NCBI GenBank assembly: GCA_031841125.1
Contig: CM063114.1
Location: 7,998,001-8,062,000, forward strand
Length of the DNA: 64,000 nucleotides
Direction of reading: 5' to 3'
Source of the DNA: Acanthococcus lagerstroemiae
Lineage: Eukaryota; Arthropoda; Insecta; Hemiptera; Eriococcidae
The translations under genes were made by a program, and so were the position numbers. The notes beneath the pieces were generated by a model, which searched no databases, was not told the DNA's origin, and saw only the letters and a list, made by a program, of their open reading frames with translations. Numbering within the stretch: position 1 is the stretch's first letter; the number at the start of each line of letters is the position of its first letter. This document shows positions 51,970 to 62,409 of the stretch, one piece after another.

Positions 51970-53610
51970 CTTAAGGGTATCTTCTTTTCGTTTTCCTTTT
52001 TCTGGTTTTCATTTCTCTCGTATTGTGTTTTTTCTGATTTATTGTTGTTGTTGTTTTTTTTTGTCATTTTGTCTTATATAGTTCCTTACGTATTGTTATC
52101 TTCTTTTTTCCTACCATTTCCTTTTTTTCCTATTATTTTGCGTTGTGTATTTCATTCTTTTTCTGTTTGTTTTCTGCCTCGTTTTGACTTCGCCGCCATT
52201 GGTCGTTCCTATTTATTTTTTCTTTAATCATCTTTCTATCATTCTCTGTCTTGGTTATTTATTTATTTCTCGTCGTCGCTTTGTATATGATTGACTAAAC
52301 TTGATCAACTAGCAGGCTCTGGCTCTTATTGGCCAGTTGTGTTCAGTTCTTTTTTCTGTTATTCATAATTTTTTTTTTTTTTTGGTAATTTTTGTAAGTT
52401 TGTGTTCTGTTTAATGAAAATGAACAGAGGCACGGAAAAAGGGTATGTACGCGAAGAAAGCAAGGAGGAGATTCTCACATCCCTCTGATACAACCCAGAG
52501 GTACCCTGATGGAATTGTAGGCTATATTGTAAATTTACGGCATCAAGAATGACAATTTTCTTATTTTATTTTTCCGACCTAAATAGAGGTGGAATTGAAT
52601 AATGCAGAATTGACATGTTTGCAATTTTGGAGGTCACGTATGAGGAAATGATGAATGGAAGGATTATTTGAGATAAATATTCGTAATCAGTGTTAAATAA
52701 CGCTCTATATATGAAGTTACGAAACTGAATTTGTGATGGATAATTTGAATAGAGGCGTCGAAAAACTCAAATTTGAAAAACTTTATTCTAATAAAGATGC
52801 AGAAAATTGTTTCAAATAATTTAGCCGACTTCAAGTGGCTTCCTTCCTTTTTGAAATCGTCTGCTTTACCCCGGTGATTTCATATTCTCTGAATATATCT
52901 GGCAATATAATCTCATCGTTCATTCTTATTTGGTTTTTAGTAATTTTTTCCTCTTTTTCTCATTTTAACTCCTACTTTAGCGCGAATTGACTTTATCGAC
53001 TCAAATCATGGCAAATATTCTGGATTTTGAATGACTTCGAATACAGGAAGTGGATGGTCCGTGCCATATACCCTACTAAAGCGGTTCAGATATATGTACA
53101 GAATAAGTACCTACTAAAATTATGTAAACACAGAATCTACGTGTTTATTATTATTATTTATTATTCTTTTTTTTTTTTCGATAAAAGTCAAAATTTTATC
53201 TATTTATAGGGTATGTTGGTTATATTCGTCTCACTTTTTACTGAAAAATCCTTTCGTAAATCTGATGTTTAACTTCAGACACAGCAGTGGTACACATGTT
53301 AGTAGTATTAAAAAAACTGAAAATTTCGCGATAGCATTTTCATATGATTAGAAAAGAAACTTTACGGGGCGTCTGGTTTGAAATTCGAAAATTCTCAAAA
53401 TAAGGGACAAGAAAACTTCGTAATTTCAACTAGGATACCCCAACGGTGCGAAATAATGATTTTTCTTCAAGCGAGTTATTCAAATGGTGCGAATATAGGA
53501 ATTTAAAAGCGACGTGGTAGGGTTTCTTCACTTGCCGAAAAATTTTTCCCTTCGAGGAGAGCCCGAATAAACAAATTTTCTTTTGCCTGTATTCTGAATA
53601 GGTCTTTTTC
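51970..53610. other. T-rich intergenic DNA, no gene recognised
   Basis: Long pyrimidine-rich tracts on the plus strand (52000-52400) with low information content. No supported gene or mobile element. Confidence 0.4.
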
Positions 53611-53618
53611 AAATCGGA

Positions 53619-53839
53619 CTACTTTAGTTTCCCCGGCCAAAATTGTAAATCTACAGTTCGAATAGCCACTTGTTTTGCAAGGCAGCAAACATCTGGACAC
53701 GAATCACTTCCGGATTTACGATAATTTCCCATGCCTGCGTTGGTGCTAAAAAGAAGCCTCTACCAGTTAAATAGCAGTTAAAGTGGTTACTCACCTTTTG
53801 GTATCAGATTCTGAGCCGCTACCTCGCAGAACTGGCCAG
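53619..53839 (-). CDS. Candidate two small coding exons, unrecognised
   Basis: Minus strand: a TTTTTTTTCTTTT tract and TCGCACAG acceptor precede a 45 bp exon (53839-53795) encoding GQFCEVAAQNLIPK, followed by consensus donor GTGAGT. After a 102 bp intron an acceptor GTGTCCAG leads, in matching phase, to 53692-53619 encoding DVCCLAKQVAIRTV and a TAG stop. The first exon's other frames contain stops. I do not recognise the family and cannot find the upstream exons. The second acceptor is weak. It could be an old gene remnant, a 3' gene end, or chance. It lies upstream of the ERICH2-like gene on the same strand. Confidence 0.25.
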
Positions 53840-54135
53840 CTGTGCGATTTTCCCGAAAAGAAAAAAAATCGAAATCGACGCCGTGCGGTCTCGATGGAAA
53901 TCTATACTACGCGGTTGTACTATCCGAGGATGTGCATACGGTATCGTGTGGTAGACAATTTCTGTCTGTTCTTTCTCCTGATGCTCCTGATGCTCCTGCT
54001 GCACATGTTCCAGTTTTTCACGAATGCGCCGATTTTGGCTGCGCCACTAGCGGCGCTGAAAATTAACGAACACCTAGCAACAGGGTCACCGATCAATACA
54101 CGCCGTGGGCTCGTCGATAGTTTTTTCCGTTGAAG
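53840..54135. other. CpG-richer patch with open frames on both strands
   Basis: More CG dinucleotides than its surroundings, with CTCCTGATG in tandem near 53977 and the inverted repeat GCGCCACTAGCGGCGC at 54041-54056. Plus-strand frames of 116 and 74 codons overlap a 61-codon minus frame, and none has a recognised motif. A promoter or gene edge is possible but not shown. Confidence 0.3.
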
Positions 54136-54785
54136 GTGACTAGGTGTAGGCGAAATGGGACAATGACCTCAGATGTGCTCTGCAAACAAATATACGAAAA
54201 CGAAATACTGAAAATTTCTAACTTATTACGGAGAGAAAGTCTAATGGAGATAAGAATTTTGTAAAAAAAGCTGAGTCCATTTTGGATACATTTCAACTCA
54301 GCCAGGGTGTCTGCTGGTCCCGAAAAAAAAACAAACGAAATGCCGGAAGAGTCCCGTATTTTACTAAGAGAGTCCGGAAACCCGGAATACATCGGAATTT
54401 GTCTAACTAGCCCCGGAAAAACTATCTAAGGAATAGAAATTTTTCCTGCGAATTAGAAAATCAAATATTGCGAGAAAAACTGATTTGATTAGACATGTCC
54501 CTCGCTATATTTCAAGAAGGGATGAGAGAAAACATGTTTCTTATGGGTCCCGGAAAAATCATGGAGAGGTCCCTGAAAAGTCCCTGGAAGTCCCAGATTT
54601 TCATTTTCCAGTTTTGGTCGGTACCCTGAATTCGAAATGAATTGGAGGGAGCGAAGGTGAGTTATCATCTTGCTTGTACATTGATACCGGTTGTGGGAAT
54701 GAGTAAAATTTGCGTTCTCATGAGAAATTTGAGTGGTGCGACAACGTATTTTCAATTTACTCACGAACTACAGAGGTTTGCAACA

Positions 54786-54919
54786 CAGTGGCGTAGCCAA
54801 GCGGGGAGGCGTCTGAACCTCTTTAGTAACTTCGTCAAGTAGTGGTTTTCCTAATTTTAGCACCCACTCCCCCTTTGGTCAAGACGAGATCCCCTTAACA
54901 CTAGACCGAGTACGCCATG
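54786..54919. mobile_element. hAT-type MITE, CAGTGGCGTAGCCA family
   Basis: A 134 bp element. Left end CAGTGGCGTAGCCAAGC is the canonical family terminus; right end GAGTACGCCATG is a diverged inverse. The 8 bp flanks are TTGCAACA (54778-54785) and TTTCAACA (54920-54927), one mismatch. It is older than the copy at 49314. Confidence 0.8.
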
Positions 54920-55134
54920 TTTCAACAAGTGGTAGTAGTTCAGTTCCCTGTTCCGTGGGACTGGAATAAAAAGTACTAGGGTTAGTAAGGGCAAAAAATG
55001 AACTGTAATTTTTTGTGAATTTTTATTTTAAGCGTACCTACTGGTACAACATCCATTATCATAGTTCTTAGTGCATAAAAGCTATAAAGGGGAGGGAAGA
55101 AGTCCCTCCCACCTCCTACCAGCGAAGCCCAAGA

Positions 55135-55640
55135 TTGGGCATATGCCTCCCCGTTCTTCCTCCAAATTTTGCGATTGACGGTTATTCTCCTCCAAAAAGA
55201 TCCTGTTTCGAAAATTCGTCATTCAATCGATTAGGTGGTCGTCCTTGTGATCTCTTTTGTCCATGTGGCACTCACTCTTTCGTCTCCTTTTCCCACCTAC
55301 TCTCATCGTATCTCATTACATGCCGCCCATATTTCCATTTCAGTCTTCAGATAATACATCCGATATTTTGTAGCCCCGTTTTCTGTCTTATTTCCGAAAA
55401 GACGCCGTTTGTCTTGTCTTTTGATTCCTAACATGCTCCTCTCTAGAACATTTTCTGTGTATTTTGTATTCTTTCCACTTTTTTTTTTTTTTTTTTTTTT
55501 TTTTTTGAGAATGACCAGGTTTGGCGCCGTATGTTAGGACTGACTAGACGCAACTATTTCAAAGTGTAGATTTTGTATTTTGTGGCATTCTACCTTTAAA
55601 CACATCTTTCAAGCCCAATATTTTTTCCATCCCTTCATTA
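55135..55640 (-). pseudogene. RTE-like LINE relic, 3' part of the reverse transcriptase ORF
   Basis: Minus-strand fragments in the expected order for RTE-type endonuclease-reverse transcriptases: KGRMPQNTKSTL, SVLTYGAKPGHS, then after an A tract NVLERSMLGIKRQDKRR, NKTENGATKYRMYYLKTEM, a frameshift, RWEKETKE-stop and KRSQGRPPNRLNDEF. These match the segment '-LTYG.EtW..., tQr..ER.MLGi.rrD, ..LKw.wAGHv.R, RW...GRPp.RW.D'. Frameshifts and stops show it is dead. A 28 bp run of T (55479-55506, A on the coding strand) interrupts it. Confidence 0.82.
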
Positions 55641-57510
55641 TTCTAGTTTTTAGTTCTTTTCCCCTCTTATCATGAATAATAAAATTTGTCAAAGGTATAG
55701 GTGTGGCGATTCGGCTTGCTGATCGTTTTCGCCGAAGCGAGGGATGCATTGACCTTTCAAAATTCAACGAAATCTTTCTTTTCGCGCTGAACCTGTTTCA
55801 GCTGCCTTTCTTGGCTTCTTTCTCGTGACCCGGTCTCCTGCACCCCTCGCTTAGAGTATGAAGAGCGTGACCTGCCTTTTGTTCACTCTCGCTCTCTCTC
55901 CTAATGATCATTCCAATCGGCGAAATGTACGTAAATTTTGTGTATAATCTGATGATATACAGTTGTTGTTAGTGAATAAATGATCTTTGCGGGCTCGATG
56001 GTTCCATCTTTTCATTAGCCTCGCATGCTAAAGTAGATAAATTCGTCTTCCCATTGCGCACATCAGTCTCTTCTATTCCCACCTTTTCTTTTTTTTTGTT
56101 CCATGCGTGATTTCATTAACAAATATTGATATTTTCGTTTTCATTATATCTCATGAACCACAAATACTGAGTAAAGATAAAAAGTTCCTAATCTCATTAA
56201 AAACAGTGTGCTCCCTCCCTCGATTATGGAAAATCGAATCATTAAGTGTTCAGTGTCGTGGCTGACCTTAGTTAATATCATAATTTTGTACATTTTTTCA
56301 CTTCATGTTTTGGACAAACTGCTTGTGGAATGTCACAATCTCATAAAAGATCATATTTATGAATAAGTTGACAACGCTGACAACTAGTTTTCTCATTTGA
56401 TGCTCAGTGAAGCCAATTTGAAAATCAGTCCGTGGTTATTTGGTCCATCGGCATTTACTTTTGACCAATCAGAATTCAGACCTATAGCAGTGTGTTAGAA
56501 TCGATAAAAAGTTCAATATGATGTGTTTTAGTCAGCTCAATTACGTCCCCGTCGAAAAATTTTGCGTTTTCTCCAAAGACTCGTGGAAATTTGACGAACC
56601 TGGATAAAAATGGCGCATTCAACTCTCTATGAGGTCCATTCTCGCGGCGTGGCGTTTAATTCTTCAAATTTTAAGACTGCAGCTGGCACGTAGCGTAACC
56701 ATTTCTCCAGGGTAGGCTACCATTTTTGCAGGGCAGGTAGAGCAAAATTTTGCAACTTAGTGTAAACAAAACTCAAAAAAACACTAAGGAACTTGTTTTT
56801 TATTTATAAACAATGCAATAAATTCATAAGTGCGGATGAATTCCTCTTGCAAAATTTCTCTTCATAGTTTCTTTTCAAAAGTTTGTAGAGTGAAAGAGAA
56901 AAAGGGGAAAAATTGCAAAATGTCAGAGTGGGTAACCAGTTGTCTTAGGGTGGTCTCAATACACCCTCGCCATCCTCCCCGGCAAGTTCAACTCTTCAAA
57001 CGAACTGAAGAACTTGCCATAGGAAGGGGTTATCAGTTGCAGGGTTTGAATACATTTAAATAGTGATGAGGAAGGAGTCAGAGGGATACTGGGAAACCGA
57101 AGATAACTTTAGAAAGATAGGTAGGTAGGTGTCTGCTTTTACTCCCTTGTCTTAAGCGGAAACGCGATCATGTCTCTCAGATCCTAGATCTTGCGTTTAA
57201 CTCAGGTTTTTATGGAGGCGGGGAAGGCCACATTTTCAGTTCTTAAACAGGGAAATTGATAAGTAAAGAATTCATTCTTTATGACAATCTAAGATTTCAA
57301 AACATGTCATCATGACTAGTTTGAAGGTGAGGATTTGGGGATAATACCTCCTGTGATTGTCCTTTTCCCACAAAACTTCCTCAAAAAATTTAGAAAATTT
57401 TGTTTCCTCCGCTCGTCAATATGTTTTTCATCACTTTTCTGTAGGTTACTCTCAGAAAATCCACCCTTCGCGTCATTTATCAGACCAGCTAACAGCTAAG
57501 ACATAGTTGG
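55641..57510. other. Intergenic DNA, no gene recognised
   Basis: No supported coding region. Frame 56830-57063 plus (77 codons) has no recognisable motif. Confidence 0.4.
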
Positions 57511-57514
57511 ACTT

Positions 57515-57640
57515 TGATATAAGACTCATCCGGATTTCATTAAAACTCGTTAAGACTCGTTCATACGCTTTCAGAAGTTATTCAGACTTTTAATTCATTT
57601 TGACTTTGAAGCTCATTCAAACTCTTTTGAGAGAGGTGTA
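57515..57640. repeat. Degenerate short-period repeat, small cluster
   Basis: AAGACTCATCCGGATTTCAT, AAAACTCGTTAAGACTCGTT and AGCTCATTCAAACTCTTTTG belong to the family at 47620-48130. Confidence 0.5.
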
Positions 57641-57644
57641 CTTG

Positions 57645-58765
57645 TGTATACCTTTCTCGAACCTCCGCTGTGGAAAGTGACTTAGAGTTCCCGATCAGTG
57701 TTGAGAGAGAAAAGGGTACAAGGATGTAACCTCCTTCCTCCCACTAGTGAAATTGTACGCTGAATTCGGAAAATTCTGACATTTAGTCTGAAAATTATGT
57801 AAATTATGATTTTTTACACTTTCGCTTGTAATAGAGATTTTACAACATTTCAGTCGTTATTTGTTGAACGAAAGGGAAAATCGGGAAATTCTAGAACCCA
57901 GTTGGCAAATTAAAAAGTGAAATAGTTTTATTTTATTTTATTTTTTTGCTTTTCACCTGAGAGTGGTAAAGTTTTAATCGGGACTTTTCAAATTTACCTC
58001 TCTTCCTCCGTTAAGAATAATGTGAGGGTGCATAGGGAAAAGGGACTTCCCGACCGAAATTTTAATTTTCACTTTTTCGGTCCATTTTATGTAAAAATTC
58101 CACAGAAAACAAATGAACGTGACCTTAAGCCCATAACTTCAAAGTTCAGAGAGATATTACATTTTTAAGGTAATGAGGTCAATGTTGCTGAATGAAATTA
58201 CTCCAACTTTGAAAGCTTTTCCTGTAAAATTTCATTTTTGGTCAAAAGACCCCTTCCTCATGCGTCCTCACATTACGTGTTTTTCATTGGCCCGGTTCTA
58301 TCGAAATCTGCTAGCAGCCAGCAATGGCGCCGCAGTGGGAGGGGAGAGGTGCTAGGGAGAAATTTTAGGAGAAGGTGTAGGTATTATTTGTACTCTCCAC
58401 CCTCAAAAATAATAATAATAATAATAAGTAAATAGATAAGTAAATAAATAAGTAAAAATAAAAGAGAAAACTGTTCAGAAAGATTTCAGCGACGAGACTT
58501 ACAAATTCTTTTTCGTAAAAACACGTAAACTTTCATTTCATTTTTTTGCATGTGAACTCAAGTTTTAGCACCCATTAAAAAAATAAGGATGATTGTCTTA
58601 TATGAAGCAATAAATTGTAACGTTCAAAACAGTTTTTTCGTCTCCGCGTCCCACCTGAGCACATCATTTCATCGATCCAGTTTTCGTGCGTCAAATTATT
58701 ATAAATGAATATGTATTAATTTTTCGATCCAGTTATTTGATTATGTTGTATAGAATTTTGATCGA
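57645..58765. other. Intergenic DNA upstream of a candidate exon
   Basis: No gene recognised. An (AAT)n then AATA/AATAAG microsatellite lies at about 58407-58455. Confidence 0.4.
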
Positions 58766-58768
58766 AAA

Positions 58769-58816
58769 TGCTGGGTGTTCCGTACATTTTACTGTCCATC
58801 TTCGGCTCGCTCGTCG
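58769..58816 (+). CDS. Candidate first coding exon with a signal-peptide-like start
   Basis: ATG in a GAAAATG context encodes MLGVPYILLSIFGSLV, a hydrophobic N-terminus like a signal peptide or membrane anchor, running directly into a consensus donor GTGAGT in phase 0. TTATAAATG lies about 60 bp upstream. This is the look of a first coding exon whose next exons are far downstream, but I find no convincing continuation before 64000. It could equally be chance, given its 16 codons. Confidence 0.3.
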
Positions 58817-59212
58817 TGAGTAATTTTACCTGGATGAATTAAAACTGGCTACATCGTTTTCCACTTATGCCAGTTGCGTCAAGGATCGAAAATTACCGAC
58901 TGTGTATACTCACGTAGCACGTAGTAGTATTATGAGTTTGCATTTTAATTTTTTCCTCACCACCCCACCTTAATTAGTTTTAGTTTTCAGCGAACACTGT
59001 CGGATCATTTTACAAAAATGGTGGCGCTAGCGCGCTTTTTGAGCGAACATAGCCATTTAGTTGCAGTGGAATTTCACTTTGAATGGACGTTATTAATTCT
59101 CGATAGTCTTATTATTCTGCCTCTCTCTTACAAGAACCTTCTATAATACCAAATTTATATTTTAGAGACATTGTTTTCCAGCTAGCTGGATTTGAGATTT
59201 TTCATCGTTTCT

Positions 59213-59870
59213 AGGGAGGGCGGGGAGCGTACAAAAATTCTAGGACCGATGTACACAAATTACACAAATTGTACACAAATTTTTGCCCCTATTTCCGGAC
59301 CCCTATCTCAACTTGGGATGGGGGTAGCACCTAACAGGTTACCTATCTTGTGTTGTTCACAGAGGTGAAGGGAAGGGTACACAAATTGAGGGAGGTGGAT
59401 ACACAAAATACACAAATTGTACATAAATGGCTGCCCCATCTCCAGACCTCTCTATCTCACCTCGGCGGGGGGGGGGGGGAGCAGCACCTAACGTGTAACA
59501 TGCAACTCATATTGTATGGTCTGTAGAGAGGTTGGCGGGTTTTACTTGGGGGAGATCGATACACGAACTACACAAATTATACACTAATTTTTGCCGCCAT
59601 TTCCGGACCTCTATCTCATATTCGTGGGGGGGGGGGGTAGTACCTAACAGGTTACCTATCTTGTGTTGTTCACAGAAGGGAAGGGAAGGGTACACAGATT
59701 GAGGGAGGTGGATACACAAAATACATAAATAGACCTCTGTCTGAAGTTGGGGGTGCTATCATTTCTCCAACCCCCCAAACTTTGATCATTCCTAGGGAGG
59801 GTGGGGAATGTATACAAATTTTAGGACCGGTGTGCACAAGTTACACAAATTGAACACACATTTACTTTTT
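59213..59870. repeat. Tandem repeat, about 155 bp unit with a 312 bp higher order
   Basis: Blocks with TACACAAATTGTACACAAAT recur near 59262, 59412, 59571 and 59723. Each is followed by CATTTCCGGACCTCTATCTC-like sequence and a G run. GTTACCTATCTTGTGTTGTT at 59339 and 59651 gives the 312 bp spacing. Runs of 13 and 12 G at about 59467 and 59625 occupy equivalent positions. Edge units are diverged. Confidence 0.85.
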
Positions 59871-59874
59871 CAAA

Positions 59875-61800
59875 ATGCACTTTGGGGGGCTGGTGAAATG
59901 GAACTTCTTCGGTAGCTTCATGTGTTTTGTCAGGACAAATTCAAGGTCTTCTTCAGCTGAAACCTAATTATCTAGAGTGGTATGGCAACACACTCGACTG
60001 GAGGGGAGGGGTCCTGGATTAACGTGTTGCAGAATACTTACTTCGTTCTCAGACGACGTTTAGGGATGGGGATAGAGTATCATTTCAAGAAGGGTAGGCT
60101 TCTGCATATTAAACAGGCCAAGGAATGCGCTTGCTTTTCCAGAGAGGAAAGAATTGAAATTCAGCGGACAGCTTCGGGAGGTCTTGAAGGCTGAAACCCT
60201 CTAAATCCTATTCATCACTGATTCCTATCATTTGAAAACCGGACGGGTTCCTCAGACCGCGTAACAATAAGTTTTCCTTCCTTGTGGGGCAAATATTTTC
60301 AGCCGAAATGAAAAGTGAATCTCTGTCTATCCAGTGGGGGACTTTGCGGGAGTGATGGGGGCTGAGCCTCCCAAAATATTTAATGTAGCCCTCTCTACAG
60401 AAGAACGATTTATCTCCCCCTTCTTTGAAAATGGAAATTTTAAAAATAGTTATCGTCTCACGAGGTCAAACATCCAAAAATTTCTACTGCATTAAACTAC
60501 TTAGCCATAAGTGAACTTGACGGTGAAGGGGAGGGACTCCTAGAATGTCGACCTAGCCTCGCGAGAAAATACTGAAAATTTGGGAGGTGGCTTAAACCGC
60601 CTTTTGGACAGAATAATACTCTCGTAGTTCCTAGAGCTTACAACTCAAGTCCGCTTATGAGTCTATGAAACATTAATTGAACTTAAAGCGATGTTTTCAC
60701 GTTTAAGTTATTTAAATGTTTTTGGAACATATTCCAGTTACAAAACAAAATAAGAGGGACGTACCGAAAGAAACCCTGTCGAGAGGAAAGGGTAAAGGGA
60801 GAAATACCCCGGGCCCGGACTTTCAGGAGGGCCCAATATTTTTAAAAGACCTGAATTTCAACGCTTATGGCTACCTCTTATCCCGTAGCACATAATTTTT
60901 TCCCGTCTGACAAAAGAAAAAATGAACTGGAAGGAGGGGGCCCGTGGAAATTCCCCCAGGCCCTCTTTTTCCCTCTACGGGCCTGTTTGAAATGTGACCT
61001 TCCTGAACATCTCCCAGAGTTGACAAGTTTGGTAAAATTTACCCATCCGTGTACCAGTTTGCATTTTTTAGTCCATGGGTGGAGTGGGACCAGACAGGTC
61101 ATCGGGAAAATCAGTTTTGTAGACCGTCTCCGTGAAAATCGCTGGCCAATACCCCGCTCACTCCCTCTCTATAGGAGAAGGTTGAAAAAATGACGTTCTT
61201 CATCATGATTGTCATTTTCCTCATTTTTCTCCTTCTTTACGCCCCCTCCCCCAAGAAAATAGTTTAAAAAATAATATTCGTTGTTTTTTCTAACATTTTC
61301 CACAATTTTTTTTTCTGAAAAGTAATAACGGTCGGCGAAGTTTCTCTGTATCAGCATAAAAGCCGGACTTCGTTTTTCAAATGAGAATTTGGATGCGGAG
61401 GAATAAATTTTCTGGAATTCAATTTTTGTGTTTCTTATGGATAATTGGGAATCGAAAATCAAATTCTGTTCTCATAAAACGGGGGATATCCGTTATCTTT
61501 ACCAAATAAAGCTCAAACTTTCAGAGTATTACCTGTTCATCAAGTGAATATTCAATTTCAAAAGCTCAAAAACGAGCTGGCTCTGGATAGTAGTGTAAAC
61601 AGAAAAACTTTGAAGGGGACATAATTTTATAAGTTAAAGAAAATTCGACTCTGTCTGTCGAAACCTTGTGAAGCCGCATGAAGAGGTATATTTTGACACC
61701 TCTCCAAAACCTGTGAAGTCTGAATGGGGCAAGGGAGGGGAGAAGGGAACTTACAAAACGTGTCTCCTATAGAGACACGTAGTGTAGTCGCGCAGAGCGC
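59875..61800. other. Intergenic DNA, possible hAT MITE fragment, no gene recognised
   Basis: GAGGGACGTACCGAAAG at about 60754 resembles the left terminus of the family B MITE, but no matching right end was found. The 108-codon plus frame at 60867-61193 contains palindromic GGGCCCG blocks and no recognisable motif. Confidence 0.4.
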
Positions 61801-61819
61801 AGCAAGGGTCAACCACTGA

Positions 61820-62405
61820 ATTCTTGCCGGGGGAGCGTTACGGTTTTCGTTTGAGTATACCCGTGGCTGGAAGAAAATGGAAATGTCAACCACTAAACTG
61901 AATTGTCACCATGAAAAGCTAGAAAACTGTAAGCTGAACTGAGCTGGAAATGAGAAGAGAACCGCGCTGTCTCTGAGATACGTAACGCTCGAAAGGGCAC
62001 TGGCTTCGTGTCGGGGGGGAGCAGGTCGAGGGGAGCGTTACGGCTTTCGCTCAAGTATACCCCTGACTGGAAGAAATAAATGTCCACGGAAATGTATAAA
62101 CGCAATTTTCGCTCAAGTATACTCACTAGTATGACGTCATAGTAATAGGAGTGTTACGAGGGAGAGTTATGGTTTTCGCTCAAGTATTAGTAAGGACATC
62201 CGCCATCTTGGATCCTACAGTGCCCGTGAATGCCGAATCGATTACGTGGTACGCTCCGCATAGTCGGATTTGGTATCCGCGGGCACTGTAGGATCCAAAA
62301 TGGCGGATGTCCGCACCTGGATGATACCTCAGTATTAGTGGTATGACATCATAGTAACAGGAGCGTTACGGGGGAAGCGTTACGGTTTTCGCTCATGCAT
62401 ACCCA
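61820..62405. repeat. Loosely tandem GAGCGTTACGGTTTTCGCTC repeat
   Basis: The block GGAGCGTTACGGTTTTCG plus CTCAAGTATACCC recurs near 61831, 62033, 62107 (partial), 62162 (GAGTTATGG variant) and 62373. Two copies are preceded by TATGACGTCATAGTAATAGG or TATGACATCATAGTAACAGG. Spacing is irregular because other sequence, including the hairpin MITE at 62192-62330, has inserted. Confidence 0.75.
62192..62330. mobile_element. Hairpin MITE with YY1-like CCGCCATCTTGGAT arm
   Basis: A 139 bp insert flanked by the 9 bp direct repeat AGTATTAGT (62183-62191 and 62331-62339). Arms of about 40 bp pair: GGACATCCGCCATCTTGGAT and CCTACAGTGCCCG on the left against CGGGCACTGTAGG and ATCCAAAATGGCGGATGTCC on the right. 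About 18 bp (GCACCTGGATGATACCTC) lies between the right arm and the duplication. A 9 bp duplication is more typical of Mutator-like elements than hAT. CCGCCATCTT matches the core of YY1 sites. Confidence 0.78.
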
Positions 62406-62409
62406 GTAG

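Noticed and set aside
54041..54056. CTCF-like insulator site GCGCCACTAGCGGCGC
   Set aside because: It resembles part of a CTCF core but needs a gap to align; a self-complementary GC-rich word is an adequate explanation.
60867..61193. 108-codon plus-strand frame
   Set aside because: Contains palindromic GGGCCCG blocks and simple sequence; no protein motif.
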